DNA of 64,000 nt, from contig OX442320.1 in the NCBI GenBank assembly GCA_949358305.1, positions 2,420,501-2,484,500 of the forward strand, in the 5' to 3' direction. How positions within the stretch are numbered: position 1 is the first letter of the stretch; each line of letters begins with the position of its first letter. The DNA comes from Strigamia acuminata (lineage: Eukaryota > Arthropoda > Chilopoda > Geophilomorpha > Linotaeniidae). Below, piece after piece: positions 32,301 to 43,297 of the stretch. Under the pieces are notes generated by a model that searched no databases, was not told the DNA's origin, and saw only the letters and a list, made by a program, of their open reading frames with translations. The translations under genes and the position numbers were made by a program.

Positions 32301-34451
32301 CGAAGTGAATTCGAGCTACAAAAGTATCGAGTCGCCATTCTATGATGGAAAAAAAAAATTAGGTGTAAACAAACAAAATAAAAACTTTAATATACAAGAA
32401 ACGTACAATTCCACTCAACTTTGTTTCAAATTTTATTTATTGGATCATTGAAAATAAACAGTAGTGTTGTGCACTGTACGCTTAAGTGTATACCGGCGAT
32501 GCGTTGTTTTGTGGTGGGGATTTGCCTCAATAATTGATCTTTTCTCTTTGTTTGCAATATTTTTTTGGCCTTTTTTGTTGATTTTTCGGTTTGAAATTGT
32601 TTTTTTCCGGTGTAATTTAAGTGGTGGAAGGTTGTTGGCGTGTGTTGAGGGTAATTTTGGCGGTTTTTGGGTCGGGATTAGTGTTTTCTGCGATTTTTTA
32701 TCGGTATTTGGGGTTTGATGCAGCGGATAGCGCATGCGAATCGCCGTCGACCGTAGCATTAGCAATTGCAACCTGCCGCGCTATGCCACACAATGTGCCG
32801 CCGCGATAGGCCATCGAATCCGAATGTGTGTGATGCGAAACGCGAGTACGCGCGCGGAGAACGCGCGGCAATGCTAGCAACAGGAGCGCAACTGCCCAAG
32901 AAATTGCTCAACAATAAAAGGCACGTGGAAGCACGTGCCTGAAACAATAGGCACTTCAAATAAAGTTATTGTTAAAAAACGGGCTTGAAAACCAACAATT
33001 ACACAATAATTAAGGGGCAAGAAATGAACTTTGCTGCAATGCAAAGTTCTCAAAATACAGAGAAATGAAAGTTACACTTGTATAAAGAATTGACAATGTT
33101 TGAAACCAATAAAAACTACAAAAACACACTTGTAAAAAACCCAAAACAACCCCCAGAATGAATTATTTGACTCAAATTAACCCTAAAACAGTCTTGGAGG
33201 TCGTGCAGACGACAGAGTCGGATCGGAAGGTTGCTAAAACCTGACGCCAAAACTAGCAATGGAACAGCTAGTTAGAAAACAGCTTTTTCATCAATCATGA
33301 ACGCTGAAAACCTCAGCCAGGGGTAGAAAATGATGGAGAGAACGTTTTCGCCATCTAAAACGGTCTAAAACGGGTCTAAAATGCCTAAACCGGCGCCTGG
33401 AACGTGGCGCAGTTGTTGGGTCAAATATTGTCAAAAATCAGTGGAAATTTGTCAAATACTGGCAAAAATCTGCTGAAATTTGTCAAAAATTGCCAAATTT
33501 TGGCGCAAGTTACGTGAGGTTTGCGCGCATCCAACTATGACAAAAAATCCATGCGTGTGCACGCGCGATTTACTGGCGCGTTGGAAGCGTTAAAATAAAT
33601 TTTTCCAATATCTAACACAATTTGCACCGAATTATGGCAATTTTTGACAAATTTACATGGATTTTTGCCAGTATTTGACAAATTTCCACGGATTTTTGAC
33701 AATATTTGACAAATTCCAGACAAATTTCAGACAAATTTCAATTAATTTTAGAAATTTTATGAGAAATTTCAGCAAATGTTTGAGGATTGAGGAAATCTTC
33801 TGAAATTTGTCAAATATAGGCAAAAATCTTCTGAAATTTGTCAAATACAGGCAAAAATCTGCTGAAATTTGTCAAAAATTGCCCAAATTCCGTGCAAGTT
33901 TTGCAAGTTTTGCGCGCATCAAATCGTATGGGCGCCTATACTATTGCACGAGCGCATTGACGCGTGATGAACACCGACCACGTTTACGAAGTGAATTCGA
34001 GCTACAAAAGTATCGAGTCGCCATTCTATGATGGAAAAAAAAAATTAAGTGTAAACAAACAAAATAAAAACTTTAATATACAAGAAACGTACAATTCCAC
34101 TCAACTTTGTTTCAAATTTTATTTATTGGATCATTGAAAATAAACAGTAGTGTTGTGCACTGTACGCTTAAGTGTATACCGGCGATGCGTTGTTTTGTGG
34201 TGGGGATTTGCCTCGATAATTGATCTTTTCTCTTTGTTTGCAATATTTTTTTGGCCTTTTTTGTTGATTTTTCGGTTTGAAATTGTTTTTTTCCGGTGTA
34301 ATTTAAGTGGTGGAAGGTTGTTGGCGTGTGTTGAGGGTAATTTTGGCGGTTTTTGGGTCGGGATTAGTGTTTTCTGCGATTTTTTATCGGTATTTGGGGT
34401 TTGATGCAGCGGATAGCGCATGCGAATCGCCGTCGACCGTAGCATTAGCAA
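29390..34451 (-). repeat. Right arm of C1: inverted 1686-bp units
   Basis: Exactly three 1686-bp units, reverse complement of those in the left arm, with equivalent points at 29587, 31273 and 32959. The unit nearest the centre has the same special variants as the innermost left-arm unit. It ends at GCATTAGCAA, where the unique right end begins. Confidence 0.9.
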
Positions 34452-34865
34452 GTGCGCGCGCAAGTTAAATGTGTACAGGACTGTGAGAAAATAAAACGTG
34501 TGTGGAAGAGTAAATGTTCTTTGGTGATCGCCATGAGTTCGTACTTTGTCGTGGGCGCGAAATGTGTGTGATATATATGCTACTATGCGTGATGTAGCGC
34601 GTCCAAATGCGTACAGGTGTTCGACAGATGTGCCAGGGCTTCACGTGCATACACGAAACATAAACATGAAGAAAACAGAAAAAACCGTTGTGTGTGATGT
34701 TTATAAAGACACATTACACAAAGAATACTACTCTTCATACAAAAAGCAATAAACTTTATACATATTGCAATAAACTTACAAAATGGTAAAAATAAAATAC
34801 TGGAAAACATGGCCTTGAATAATAGTGGAAAACATGGCGTACTGCCTTGAATACCCCCTTGAATA

Positions 34866-35822
34866 CGTCGCACCGCATCATCTCGCCTCACATCCCGCCT
34901 TGGTAATAAATAAACGCCCCGGCGTTTATTCGAGGCACATCACCCACACCTCCCCGGCGTTCAAACGAGTAGCTGCGCGTATTTGACCCCGGTTTTTATT
35001 CTTTCAAATTGTCGTGTGTTTTCAAAGTTCTTAATTTGTTCAAAAACAAACAAAATGGCTATTTGTTGATTTTTAATTGATTTTATCGATTTCTGTTCGT
35101 TTTTTGCTGGTTTTTAATCGATTTTTCTGTATTTTTGATCAATTTTTGCCAATTGTAATCGTTATTTGTCATTCTGAATTGATTATTGTCAGGTTTCAGT
35201 CGATTTTTGTCGATTTCTGATCAATGTTTATACATTTCTTATCATTTTGTGTAGATTTCTGTTGAATTTTAATCATATTTCTTCGTTTTTATTCAATTTT
35301 TGTCCCATGCTCCGCGATCAGTTCGAATAATTGACACCATACTGTGCTTTTACTCATATTCAAGATGGCGTCGCAAACTCAAGGTCGAATTCCGCTGAAT
35401 TCATTTATTGCGACTGTTTGCACTCCATACATGCGAAAAGGATTATGGGAAAAATCCTCAATGCAGGTCATTTTGGTGTCAAATGAGCGAGGAAGGCTGG
35501 AGATAAGGAATATTGGTGAAATTTCAAAAAAAAGCTAAACAATCAAAATTTACATGAAGCTCAATTTTTCTAACTGGAAATGCATGTATCGTCAATTTCG
35601 GGATATTTTAGGGGTGAAATTGACTGGGAAGGGACCCCCCACATTCCCCATGCGTCAACGCGCGCGTTGACGAAATTCAAATCCAGGTTTTCACACAGCC
35701 CCACGTTATTTTCGGGTTCCAATTGCCGTATTGCCGTATTGCCTCAAATAAACGCCGGGGCGTTTATTAATTTTCATTAATTTTCCAGACCGGAAATGAG
35801 GCGAGGTGATGCGGTACGATGC
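34866..35822. mobile_element. Nested inverted-repeat (MITE-like) element in the C1 right end
   Basis: About 75-85 bp imperfect terminal inverted repeats: left ACCGCATCATCTCGCCTCA..., right read in reverse ACCGCATCACCTCGCCTCA.... Both contain a self-complementary core, AATAAACGCC-NN-GGCGTTTATT. The interior holds AT-rich degenerate sequence and an exon-like ORF at 35365-35538. A copy is at 53323-54278. Target duplication and exact ends are uncertain. Confidence 0.6.
35365..35538 (+). CDS. Exon-like ORF inside the MITE-like element, unknown
   Basis: 57 codons starting caagATGGCG, a strong start context, reading MASQTQGRIPLNSFIATVC.... It may be an exon ending near ...IRNIG with a possible donor GTGAAA, which would suggest a captured host 5' exon. 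I do not recognise it. The copy at 53822-53995 differs at one codon (Thr to Ala at 'TVCTPYM'). A random ORF cannot be excluded. Confidence 0.3.
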   Translation: MASQTQGRIPLNSFIATVCTPYMRKGLWEKSSMQVILVSNERGRLEIRNIGEISKKS

Positions 35823-35939
35823 AAAATTGCGAGATGTAGTTTGCTTTATTTGTTAAAACAAATTAGGCGTCACTAATTCACCTGTATTAGGGTTTCAATG
35901 TGTGAAATTTCAAAATTTATCGGTTCCGTCAAAACGCCA

Positions 35940-36118
35940 TTGAAAAGTTACATTTTTATAACGTTTCAATGATGAAAACGGCCATTTTTGATGAAAAACA
36001 ACCATTTTTTATAGAAAAAACGACGAAGAAAGCCATTTTCACTATGAAAAATGGCTGAAAATGACCATTTTGACGAAAAACGGCCATTTTTACTACGAAA
36101 AATGGCTAAAAATGCCAC
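35940..36118. repeat. Hairpin-forming ATGGC minisatellite
   Basis: Alternating AAAACGGCCATTTTT and GAAAAATGGCT words of about 20-30 bp, which pair with each other. The copy in C2 (about 54420-54575) differs by one base in a GACGAAAAAC/GACGACAAAC word. Confidence 0.75.
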
Positions 36119-36343
36119 TTGAGTGAGTGCAAGTACATTTGGTGATGTACTATCGCGAGCGCGCGCGTTTTTGTGCAGTACAATGTGCTGATTAAACCAA
36201 CAGCATTATAGAGTGATTACATTGTTCATTTGTGTTTTTAAGTTACAAAATGGTACAAAATCATAAAATAAACTTGTAAAGTGCAATTTCTGCGGATTGA
36301 TCAAAATCCGCAAAATCCGCCGCAAAATTGCGAACAGGGGATC

Positions 36344-36916
36344 TGTGGTGGTATGCTGCAAAAACAGCACAGACTAGGCAGTGGAAACGCTTAAAAATAA
36401 GCCAACACGTACGATATAGCACGCACGAGACGTGCGGCACGTCGTGTACGCGAATTCGAGCCGGTTCTGGTCGAATTTGCGTGGTGTCTGCACTTATCTA
36501 CGTGCAGACACAAGAAACAAATTATTTATAAACAAAATAAACGATTTATTAACCTAAAACTTACGAAAACAGGATTGAAATGCACAGGAGCACACTTAGC
36601 AGTGTGCGTCGCCATCTTGGAATAAAAGGCAGTGCGCTCTGGTGACAGAAGCGAGCGACACACAGGTATAAACAGATAGGCGATGCATGATGCCCAGTGT
36701 GTTAAGACACAGTTAATGCAGGCACCATGCATTTCCCTTACAATATAAAGTAAATATACGGAAATATACTGGTAACAACCAGTTAAGTAGGAAATAAACA
36801 CTAAATCATTTGGGGAAAGAAAATATAACAACCAATGATGTGAAAAAGTTCAGGTAGCGTCATTACGCATCGAAAAAGCGTTAAATAAACGTCCGAAGTG
36901 GTTTCAAGGACCAACA
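36344..36916 (-). repeat. LTR of D (3' in element sense)
   Basis: 573 bp; in element sense it starts TGTTGGTCC and ends CCACCACA. It looks identical by eye to 42592-43164. Confidence 0.95.
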
Positions 36917-36927
36917 ATTCCCTCCTT
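36917..36927 (-). promoter_or_regulatory. Polypurine tract of D
   Basis: Read on the minus strand AAGGAGGGAAT, directly before the LTR's TGTTGG, the expected plus-strand primer. Confidence 0.7.
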
Positions 36928-36962
36928 CGATGTGCAATGTCGATATTAACAGTTCGATGAAA

Positions 36963-39900
36963 TTATTTCGAGATGAAGATCCGGGACAACAAATTTCGGA
37001 GGCGTTCGGAACTAAGCCATTTCGTGAAAATATCCGAAACATTTATTTCACCCGGAATTTTGCGGAGTTCGAAGCATCCGGCAATATGCCATTCTCGAAG
37101 CCAATGGAACTTCACTCGAATATGTTTGGTTTTCGAGTTCTCGATGTCGTTGTTCGTGAATTGGATCGAGGCGAGGGCATCGGAGAAAATAATCGGTTTC
37201 GATAATCGGTTTAACGGTGGAAAGACTCGATAGATACTGTCCAACCAGTATAACTCTTTAACGATTTCGACTAGTGCTACAAATTCGGCTTCCATGGTGG
37301 AACAGGCGACGCTGGTCTGCTTTTTGCAGCTCCAGCCAATTGGCACACAACCGATATAAATGATGTATCCTCCGAAGCTTCTCGATGTCGCAATGTCACT
37401 CGCCCACGACGCATCTGTGTATCCCCACAGCTGACTGGAATTACACCCCGAGAGTTCGATCGAGAAATCGCTCGTGTTCGCCACGTATTTGAGAACTTGG
37501 AGCAAACACTTGATGTGGCGGTGGTCGTAGCAGTTATTATACTGCGATAAAGCGATGACCGAGTATAATATGTCGGGACGAGTGCGAGAGGCGAGGAATA
37601 ATAACGATCCGATGAGCGATCGGTACGGAAAGTCCGGGAGATTATCCAACGAGCCTTTGACGAGCGTGGTCCCCGGTGTGACAGGCACTTTAATGAGTGC
37701 ATCTGACGAAACGTTGAACTTTTTAAGAAGTTTGTCGATGTAGGAGCGTTGGGACATGAAAACTTTCCCATCGCGACGCACGAATTCTACCCCGAGTAAT
37801 TTGGTTATTGGTCCGAGGTTGACGATGTCGAATTTGCTGGAAATCAGCGCCAAAATACGGTCTCGGATACTCTCCGACGCGTAAAACACGACGATATCGT
37901 CCACGTAGACTAACATAACAGCCGAATGTCCAAATGCGTAAACGCAATTACAAGCGGGAAATTTCTGGAATCCGAGGTCGGTTAACGTCTCGTTGAGCTT
38001 CTGGTACCACATGCGCCCCGACTGGTGAAGACCGTAAAGTGACTTGGTTAACAACCAGACGTTGTCGGGTGAGGTGCATGTGGCGCCGGCGGGAATCCGC
38101 ATGTAAATTTCGTGGTCGAGGTCGCCGTAAAGGTAGGCACACTTGACGTCGAGGTGGAGATCCCTCCATCCTAGTAAAACGACTAGGAGGCAGAAAAAGA
38201 ATCGGATGAGCACGAAGTTAACCACCGGACTAAAAACTTCATCGAAATCAACGCCCATTGTTTGGCGGAAACCTTGTGCGACAAGTCGAGCACGGTAGCG
38301 GTGAATTTTCCCGGTGGCATCCGATTTCAACCGAAAAATCCATTTACACCCGAGGATTGTCTTGTCCGGGGGTCGTGGAACTTCCTTATAAACTTCGCGT
38401 TCCTTGAAAGTCGTGAGCTCCTCATCGATTGCCTCGGTCCACTTCGGTGCCTCGGGTAGCTTAACAGCTTCGGCGTACGTGGACGGCTCTCGAAAACACA
38501 TAAGGACGCGATGAACAGGTTGCTCGTCCTGCAATTGATGTTCGAGGTTGCCGAAAAAGAAAATGTCCTCCTCATACGGAAGTTGGTGAGCGACGCAATA
38601 TCTTTCGATGTCCCCTCTCGACCTTAAGCGGACACCGTGCTCCGGATAGTAATAAACGTCGACCTTGATTTTGCCAGGCGCTTGTTCTTTCCGGAGATGC
38701 TCTTCCCTCCTCCATCCGCTGAAGGGCGTATCTCCACCAATAAAACGATAGGGGCAGTGAAGAGCGCGTAACGGAGCGAGAGGCGGTGCAGGCGTTGCAG
38801 CGGCCGCTGGTAAGGCGGCTGCCTTATCGAGGAGATCATCGAGGAGATTATCAAGTGGATCATCTTCGGGGTCGTGCTCGAAATCACGTTCGGGATAGCG
38901 TTCGAAAAATTGTTCGATATCGTGATCAACGTCGAGTTCACTATCGCTGGCCTCAGGGGTGTGAGGTTGACGAGCCAAAGCATCGGGACGTAATCTCCTC
39001 CGAGGACGGTAAAGCGGAAGTGGTGGGTCAGGCGTGACGTCCAAATCGATGTCCTCCGGTACATCGTCCGCAAACAGAATAGGAGGAGGCAATTCATCAG
39101 CAATGTCCTCTTCGACCTCCTCGAGGACGGAGCGATATGAAGCGACTGATGAAGCGCTTGATGGAGCCCGATGGCGGAATTCATCATCGTCATTAGATGA
39201 TTCATCGTCGGAATCACGACGTCGACGTGACCAGGGGACAGATGGGAAAGCGCCATCGTCAAAAGTGACACGAGACGGTGTAGTGACGCGAGAAGGCTCC
39301 TCCATGAATGGAGCATTTTCGTAGGGATCCGGAACGTAAAACGGCGAGCGTTTGAAATTCTGACGTTCATCGATTTGAACGTGAACGGATTCCGTGACGG
39401 TGTTCGTAGCCGGATTCCAAACCCGATAACCGCGAGTGTTGGAGGCGTAACCTACGAGAAATCCTTCCCACGCCCGTGGATCCATTTTGTTGCGCCCGGG
39501 TGCGGTGAAATGCACCCAGCATTTAGAACCAATTTTTCGGAAATGTTTGACGGAGAGGGCACGCTGGCGCCATAAAACATATGGAACTTCGTCGTTAAGT
39601 TTCGAATGCGGGCTGCGATTTTTAACGTACGAAAATGTCACAGCGAGTTCAGCCCAAAGTGTGTGCGGAAAACCGGTTTCGGAGGTAACGGAGCGAAGAT
39701 AGTCGCCCATCGTCCGGTTTAGGCGTTCGGCGACCCCGTTCATTTGTGGGCTTCCGGGATTGGTCCGTTGTGCGACAATGCCCTTGTCAGCGAGGTAACG
39801 GTCAAAAGTCTTAGAAATAAATTCCCCGCCGCGATCCGTGCGAATTGATTTGACGCGGGAATCCGTAATGCGTTCAACGCGAGAAACAAAGTCTTTGAAA

Positions 39901-41903
39901 GTCGCAAAAACGTCGGATTTGCGTGCAATCGGAAAAATCCACGAATATCGGGTCGCGTCGTCAACAATGGAGAAGGCATAATCAGCACCGCCAATCGAAG
40001 TCAGTCTTGACGGGCCCCAGACGTCCATGTGCAGCAACTCCAACGGTTTGGTCGTCGAAGGTGTGGGAATCGGTTTATGCGAGGCGCGCGTGGACTTGGC
40101 AATGCGACATGAGTTGCAGGAAAGTTCTTGTCGAACCGCAGCCGGATCGAGTCCATAAACTTGGGAATTGTTCGCCAAAGTCCGCATGGCTTTGGTGTGG
40201 AGATGGCCCAACCTGGCGTGCCATAATCCCGTGGCATCAGCAACGTTGACATTCGAAGTCTTAACCGGATTAGGGATAGGAAGTGCCTTTGTTTTGGCAA
40301 CGGGAGGAGGAGGAGATGATAGGATGTTGGAATACATCCGGATCTGTTGTGGTTGAGATCCGGGAACAGGAGTTGGAATAATCGGGGAAGGAGGAGGCAG
40401 TAGTAAGGTGTTGGGAGAGATAGGCAGGCGGAAGTCAGTTATCTGGACGTTCGATTTCTGTCTGGACTTCTTTGCCGGTAGTGCAGGAAAATCTTCCTCC
40501 TTCGTGATGAGAGTCATCGGCGCAGTAGTCGGAGGTGACATTGGGATGGGCGGTGTACTTGAAACAACAGTCGGCGACGCAAATGGCGAAATTAGTCCAT
40601 CTACGAAGTAAAGTCCTGACTTTTGCTTCGCCCGAAGAACACTTTGTTTGATATCCGTCCCATATGTATGCAACTCCGAATTGTAAATGTGTATGTGATG
40701 CCCACATTTATCGACTCGCGAAACCGAAATTAAATTAGCGCCGAAATCAGGTGCGTACAAAACATCGCGGAGAAGTACGGTGCATTCACAGCCATCGATG
40801 AGTGACTTGACTGGAACATTCCCTTTTCCGGTAACTTTGGAGCTTCCTTGTCCCAATTCGATATTAAAAGGGACGACCTCAACAAAGTCCAAGAACCACG
40901 ATTTAACGTGTGAAACGTGGTCGGTGGCGCCGCAGTCAACAATCCATTCGTGAGATTGGACGAAATGAACGGTAGGAATCTGGATCGCAGGTGGTGCGGA
41001 CAGGAGATATGCTGCATCTCGGCGCGGGCGTGAAGACTCGCGAAACTGTCCCTGTTGCTGTTGATTCGGGTTCACATTCGAATTCGGGCCTTTATTGCGA
41101 CGTCGACTCTTGCTGCGAGATCGTGTCTGAAGCGTAGCTACTGGCTGTTGCCCCGTTGTTTGCTTGCGAGGATGCTGGCACTTATTGGCGTAGTGTCCAA
41201 GCTCGTTGCAATTGAAGCAACGCACCTGCGCAAGCGGGCGCGGGGGTCGCGACTGGTTACGTCCTTGTCGCCCAGTAGCATAAGCGGAGGAATTACCGGA
41301 GTTTCGGTTCGAATGCGACTTTAATCGTAGATATTCCGACAACAACTGATCGGAGACTTTAGCCGGGGTAAACTCTGCCAGCGGCCAATGATAAATGGCA
41401 AAAGTTGCTTGGTCGTATTCGTCCGGAAGAAAGTCTAAATACTGGTACGCGTGATGTCGAGGGAGGATGTCTTCACCGACGTCTTTAAGTTGGCGGACCA
41501 TAAGGTCAACGCGGCTGAGGAAATCGGCCATTTCTTCGCCGGGCTCCAACTTGAGCTGCAGGAACTCACGGCGCATCGCCGCTTGGCGGGCGAGAGAGCT
41601 GGGGGCGTAAATTTTCGCTAAAATGTCCCACGCCTGTTTCGGAGTGGTGCAACCGTCGAGGGCCGACTGTTTGGCCTGCGAGACGTGGCAATAAATGGTC
41701 CCCAGCGCTCGGGCTTTCCGACGTTGCCATTTTCGCCAAACGTCTTCATCGACGTTGGCTTTCACTAGTTCCTCCGTTTCGGTGACGTGGTGCCATACGC
41801 CGTCGGACATCAATAGCATTTTAATTGCGCGGTGCCAGTGTTCGTAATTGCCGGTCACGAGAATCGGCACATGGCCTGACGACTGGTCGGTGGCCTTTTT
41901 CAT
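36963..41903 (-). CDS. gag-pol: Gag-Pol polyprotein of copia element D
   Basis: A single 1646-residue frame from 41903. The frame is open 42 codons further upstream to 42029, but the start at 41903 (MKKATDQSS) fits copia Gag better because the GNYEHWHRAIKMLL block follows at once. Counting from 42029: a UBN2-type Gag; zinc knuckle CFNCNELGHYANKC at about 271-284; protease WIVDCGATDH near 363, where the usual DSG reads DCG; integrase zinc module HARLGHL...CNSC at about 604-641 and catalytic D669, D732, E768 (LLHMDVWGP, RTDRGGEF, GVAERLNR). The Pro/Asp-rich linker is followed by reverse transcriptase (KWIFRLK, LVAQGF, YVDD near 1373) and RNase H (YTDASWASD near 1536). No stop or frameshift interrupts it. 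Confidence 0.95.
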   Translation of the reverse strand: MKKATDQSSGHVPILVTGNYEHWHRAIKMLLMSDGVWHHVTETEELVKANVDEDVWRKWQRRKARALGTIYCHVSQAKQSALDGCTTPKQAWDILAKIYAPSSLARQAAMRREFLQLKLEPGEEMADFLSRVDLMVRQLKDVGEDILPRHHAYQYLDFLPDEYDQATFAIYHWPLAEFTPAKVSDQLLSEYLRLKSHSNRNSGNSSAYATGRQGRNQSRPPRPLAQVRCFNCNELGHYANKCQHPRKQTTGQQPVATLQTRSRSKSRRRNKGPNSNVNPNQQQQGQFRESSRPRRDAAYLLSAPPAIQIPTVHFVQSHEWIVDCGATDHVSHVKSWFLDFVEVVPFNIELGQGSSKVTGKGNVPVKSLIDGCECTVLLRDVLYAPDFGANLISVSRVDKCGHHIHIYNSELHTYGTDIKQSVLRAKQKSGLYFVDGLISPFASPTVVSSTPPIPMSPPTTAPMTLITKEEDFPALPAKKSRQKSNVQITDFRLPISPNTLLLPPPSPIIPTPVPGSQPQQIRMYSNILSSPPPPVAKTKALPIPNPVKTSNVNVADATGLWHARLGHLHTKAMRTLANNSQVYGLDPAAVRQELSCNSCRIAKSTRASHKPIPTPSTTKPLELLHMDVWGPSRLTSIGGADYAFSIVDDATRYSWIFPIARKSDVFATFKDFVSRVERITDSRVKSIRTDRGGEFISKTFDRYLADKGIVAQRTNPGSPQMNGVAERLNRTMGDYLRSVTSETGFPHTLWAELAVTFSYVKNRSPHSKLNDEVPYVLWRQRALSVKHFRKIGSKCWVHFTAPGRNKMDPRAWEGFLVGYASNTRGYRVWNPATNTVTESVHVQIDERQNFKRSPFYVPDPYENAPFMEEPSRVTTPSRVTFDDGAFPSVPWSRRRRDSDDESSNDDDEFRHRAPSSASSVASYRSVLEEVEEDIADELPPPILFADDVPEDIDLDVTPDPPLPLYRPRRRLRPDALARQPHTPEASDSELDVDHDIEQFFERYPERDFEHDPEDDPLDNLLDDLLDKAAALPAAAATPAPPLAPLRALHCPYRFIGGDTPFSGWRREEHLRKEQAPGKIKVDVYYYPEHGVRLRSRGDIERYCVAHQLPYEEDIFFFGNLEHQLQDEQPVHRVLMCFREPSTYAEAVKLPEAPKWTEAIDEELTTFKEREVYKEVPRPPDKTILGCKWIFRLKSDATGKIHRYRARLVAQGFRQTMGVDFDEVFSPVVNFVLIRFFFCLLVVLLGWRDLHLDVKCAYLYGDLDHEIYMRIPAGATCTSPDNVWLLTKSLYGLHQSGRMWYQKLNETLTDLGFQKFPACNCVYAFGHSAVMLVYVDDIVVFYASESIRDRILALISSKFDIVNLGPITKLLGVEFVRRDGKVFMSQRSYIDKLLKKFNVSSDALIKVPVTPGTTLVKGSLDNLPDFPYRSLIGSLLFLASRTRPDILYSVIALSQYNNCYDHRHIKCLLQVLKYVANTSDFSIELSGCNSSQLWGYTDASWASDIATSRSFGGYIIYIGCVPIGWSCKKQTSVACSTMEAEFVALVEIVKELYWLDSIYRVFPPLNRLSKPIIFSDALASIQFTNNDIENSKTKHIRVKFHWLREWHIAGCFELRKIPGEINVSDIFTKWLSSERLRNLLSRIFISK

Positions 41904-42591
41904 GATTGCACGGAGAAAAAATGCGTAGAAATGGGAAATTGACGCACAATCGACGCACAATCGACGCACAAACGAAGCACAAATTACGATGCGAAGCACT
42001 TTCCGTAGCACTGTCAAAGCGGAAACCAAGAATGGGCAATTCCTTCTGAAGGAATTAAATAGCTTTCGGTTGCCAGTCTGAGAGGGTCCGTTCGACTACC
42101 TGGAGCCGCGGGAAACCTCACTTGTACCACGACAAGCACAACCGAAAAATACAACGGCGCTTGCCCGGATTCGGACGAAGGGCGCCGAGGATTCTAATTG
42201 TCCCACACCAAAATCCCCACTTAAAATTAACAAAGGTAATTCGACTCTGAAAGGCAAAATAAGGCGAAATTGACGAATCAGTCGCGGTGCACGTCGCAAC
42301 ACGCGATCCTCGTGTGAAAAACACGGATATGTGCGATTTTAATCGAAAAATCGCGAAAAACGAACGAAAATCGTCGATACTGTCGCACTCCGGGGTGCTA
42401 AACAGCGGGTTACACCCGTTTCTCGATGATAACGTCGTGTAGACGTCGTCGCATGTCGAAAATCGGTGTAAATCGGCGAAAAATCTGAAAATATAGAAAA
42501 TTTCCGCAAAATTCGCGAAAAAATCGCGAAAATTGTGGAAAATTAAGGAAAAAACGAGGCCCTGGTGTCTTTCCAGGCCTCTGCTACCAAT
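41904..42591 (-). other. Leader of D with initiator-tRNA primer site
   Basis: About 690 nt between the 5' LTR and the Gag start. At the LTR edge, minus-strand TGGTAGCAGAGG (one base in from 42591) is complementary to the 3' end of animal initiator methionine tRNA, typical of copia. A short GACGCACAATC tandem repeat lies at about 41940-41975. Confidence 0.7.
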
Positions 42592-43164
42592 TGTGGTGGT
42601 ATGCTGCAAAAACAGCACAGACTAGGCAGTGGAAACGCTTAAAAATAAGCCAACACGTACGATATAGCACGCACGAGACGTGCGGCACGTCGTGTACGCG
42701 AATTCGAGCCGGTTCTGGTCGAATTTGCGTGGTGTCTGCACTTATCTACGTGCAGACACAAGAAACAAATTATTTATAAACAAAATAAACGATTTATTAA
42801 CCTAAAACTTACGAAAACAGGATTGAAATGCACAGGAGCACACTTAGCAGTGTGCGTCGCCATCTTGGAATAAAAGGCAGTGCGCTCTGGTGACAGAAGC
42901 GAGCGACACACAGGTATAAACAGATAGGCGATGCATGATGCCCAGTGTGTTAAGACACAGTTAATGCAGGCACCATGCATTTCCCTTACAATATAAAGTA
43001 AATATACGGAAATATACTGGTAACAACCAGTTAAGTAGGAAATAAACACTAAATCATTTGGGGAAAGAAAATATAACAACCAATGATGTGAAAAAGTTCA
43101 GGTAGCGTCATTACGCATCGAAAAAGCGTTAAATAAACGTCCGAAGTGGTTTCAAGGACCAACA
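42592..43164 (-). repeat. LTR of D (5' in element sense)
   Basis: 573 bp, same length and apparently same sequence as 36344-36916. Followed by target copy GGATC and the last part of C1. Confidence 0.95.
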
Positions 43165-43243
43165 GGATCAGCATATAGGCGGCCGTAATGTTAGAAATGG
43201 GGTCCCTTTCGCACTCCGCAAAATCCGCATGCGCGCCATAAGG
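43165..43243. repeat. Terminal 79 bp of C1 after D
   Basis: Matches 54795-54873, the end of C2. It contains three GCGGA/TCCGC words and the terminus GCGCGCCATAAGG, followed by TTAA. Confidence 0.85.
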
Positions 43244-43297
43244 TTAAGCACTCCAGAAGCGTGTGTCGCACGCGTCGGCGCGCCGCTAAAAACATAT
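43244..43297. other. TTAA plus 50-bp linker between C1 and C2
   Basis: TTAA (43244-43247), then a 50-bp GC-rich unique segment with GTGTGTCGCACGCG and GGCGCGCC words, then C2 begins with CCTT at 43298. The base before C2 is not TTAA (ACATAT), so C2 did not enter by a simple TTAA insertion. Confidence 0.8.

Larger units (their letters stand above)
34452..36343. repeat. Unique right end of C1 (up to copia D)
   Basis: Not related to the left end except for GCGGATT/AATCCGC words. It holds a nested inverted-repeat element (34866-35822), a hairpin-rich ATGGC minisatellite (about 35940-36118) and a subterminal hairpin TGCGGATT-GATCAA-AATCCGCA (36291-36312). Copia D interrupts it at 36344; the last 79 bp are at 43165-43243. 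A nearly identical uninterrupted copy is at 52909-54873. Confidence 0.75.
36344..43164 (-). mobile_element. Ty1/copia LTR retrotransposon D
   Basis: A 6,821-bp element on the minus strand with 573-bp LTRs and a 5-bp duplication, GGATC (36339-36343 and 43165-43169). The empty site is present in C2 at about 54797, confirming the boundaries. It encodes one continuous polyprotein with integrase before reverse transcriptase, the copia order. Primer site TGGTAGCAGAGG and a polypurine tract abut the LTRs. It looks intact. Confidence 0.96.
7487..43243. mobile_element. Foldback copy C1 (contains B and D)
   Basis: Without B (15454-26725 plus GAGT) and D (36344-43164 plus GGATC), this copy is about 17.7 kb. 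The layout is left end 7487-8942, left arm 8943-15123 (3.7 units), centre 15124-15453 plus 26726-29389, right arm 29390-34451 (3.0 units), and right end 34452-36343 plus 43165-43243. The right terminus GCGCGCCATAAGG is followed by TTAA (43244-43247), exactly as at the right end of C2. Confidence 0.75.

Noticed and set aside
36930-37205. Forward ORFs opposite the end of the copia polyprotein
   Set aside because: Antisense shadows of the RNase H region of D.
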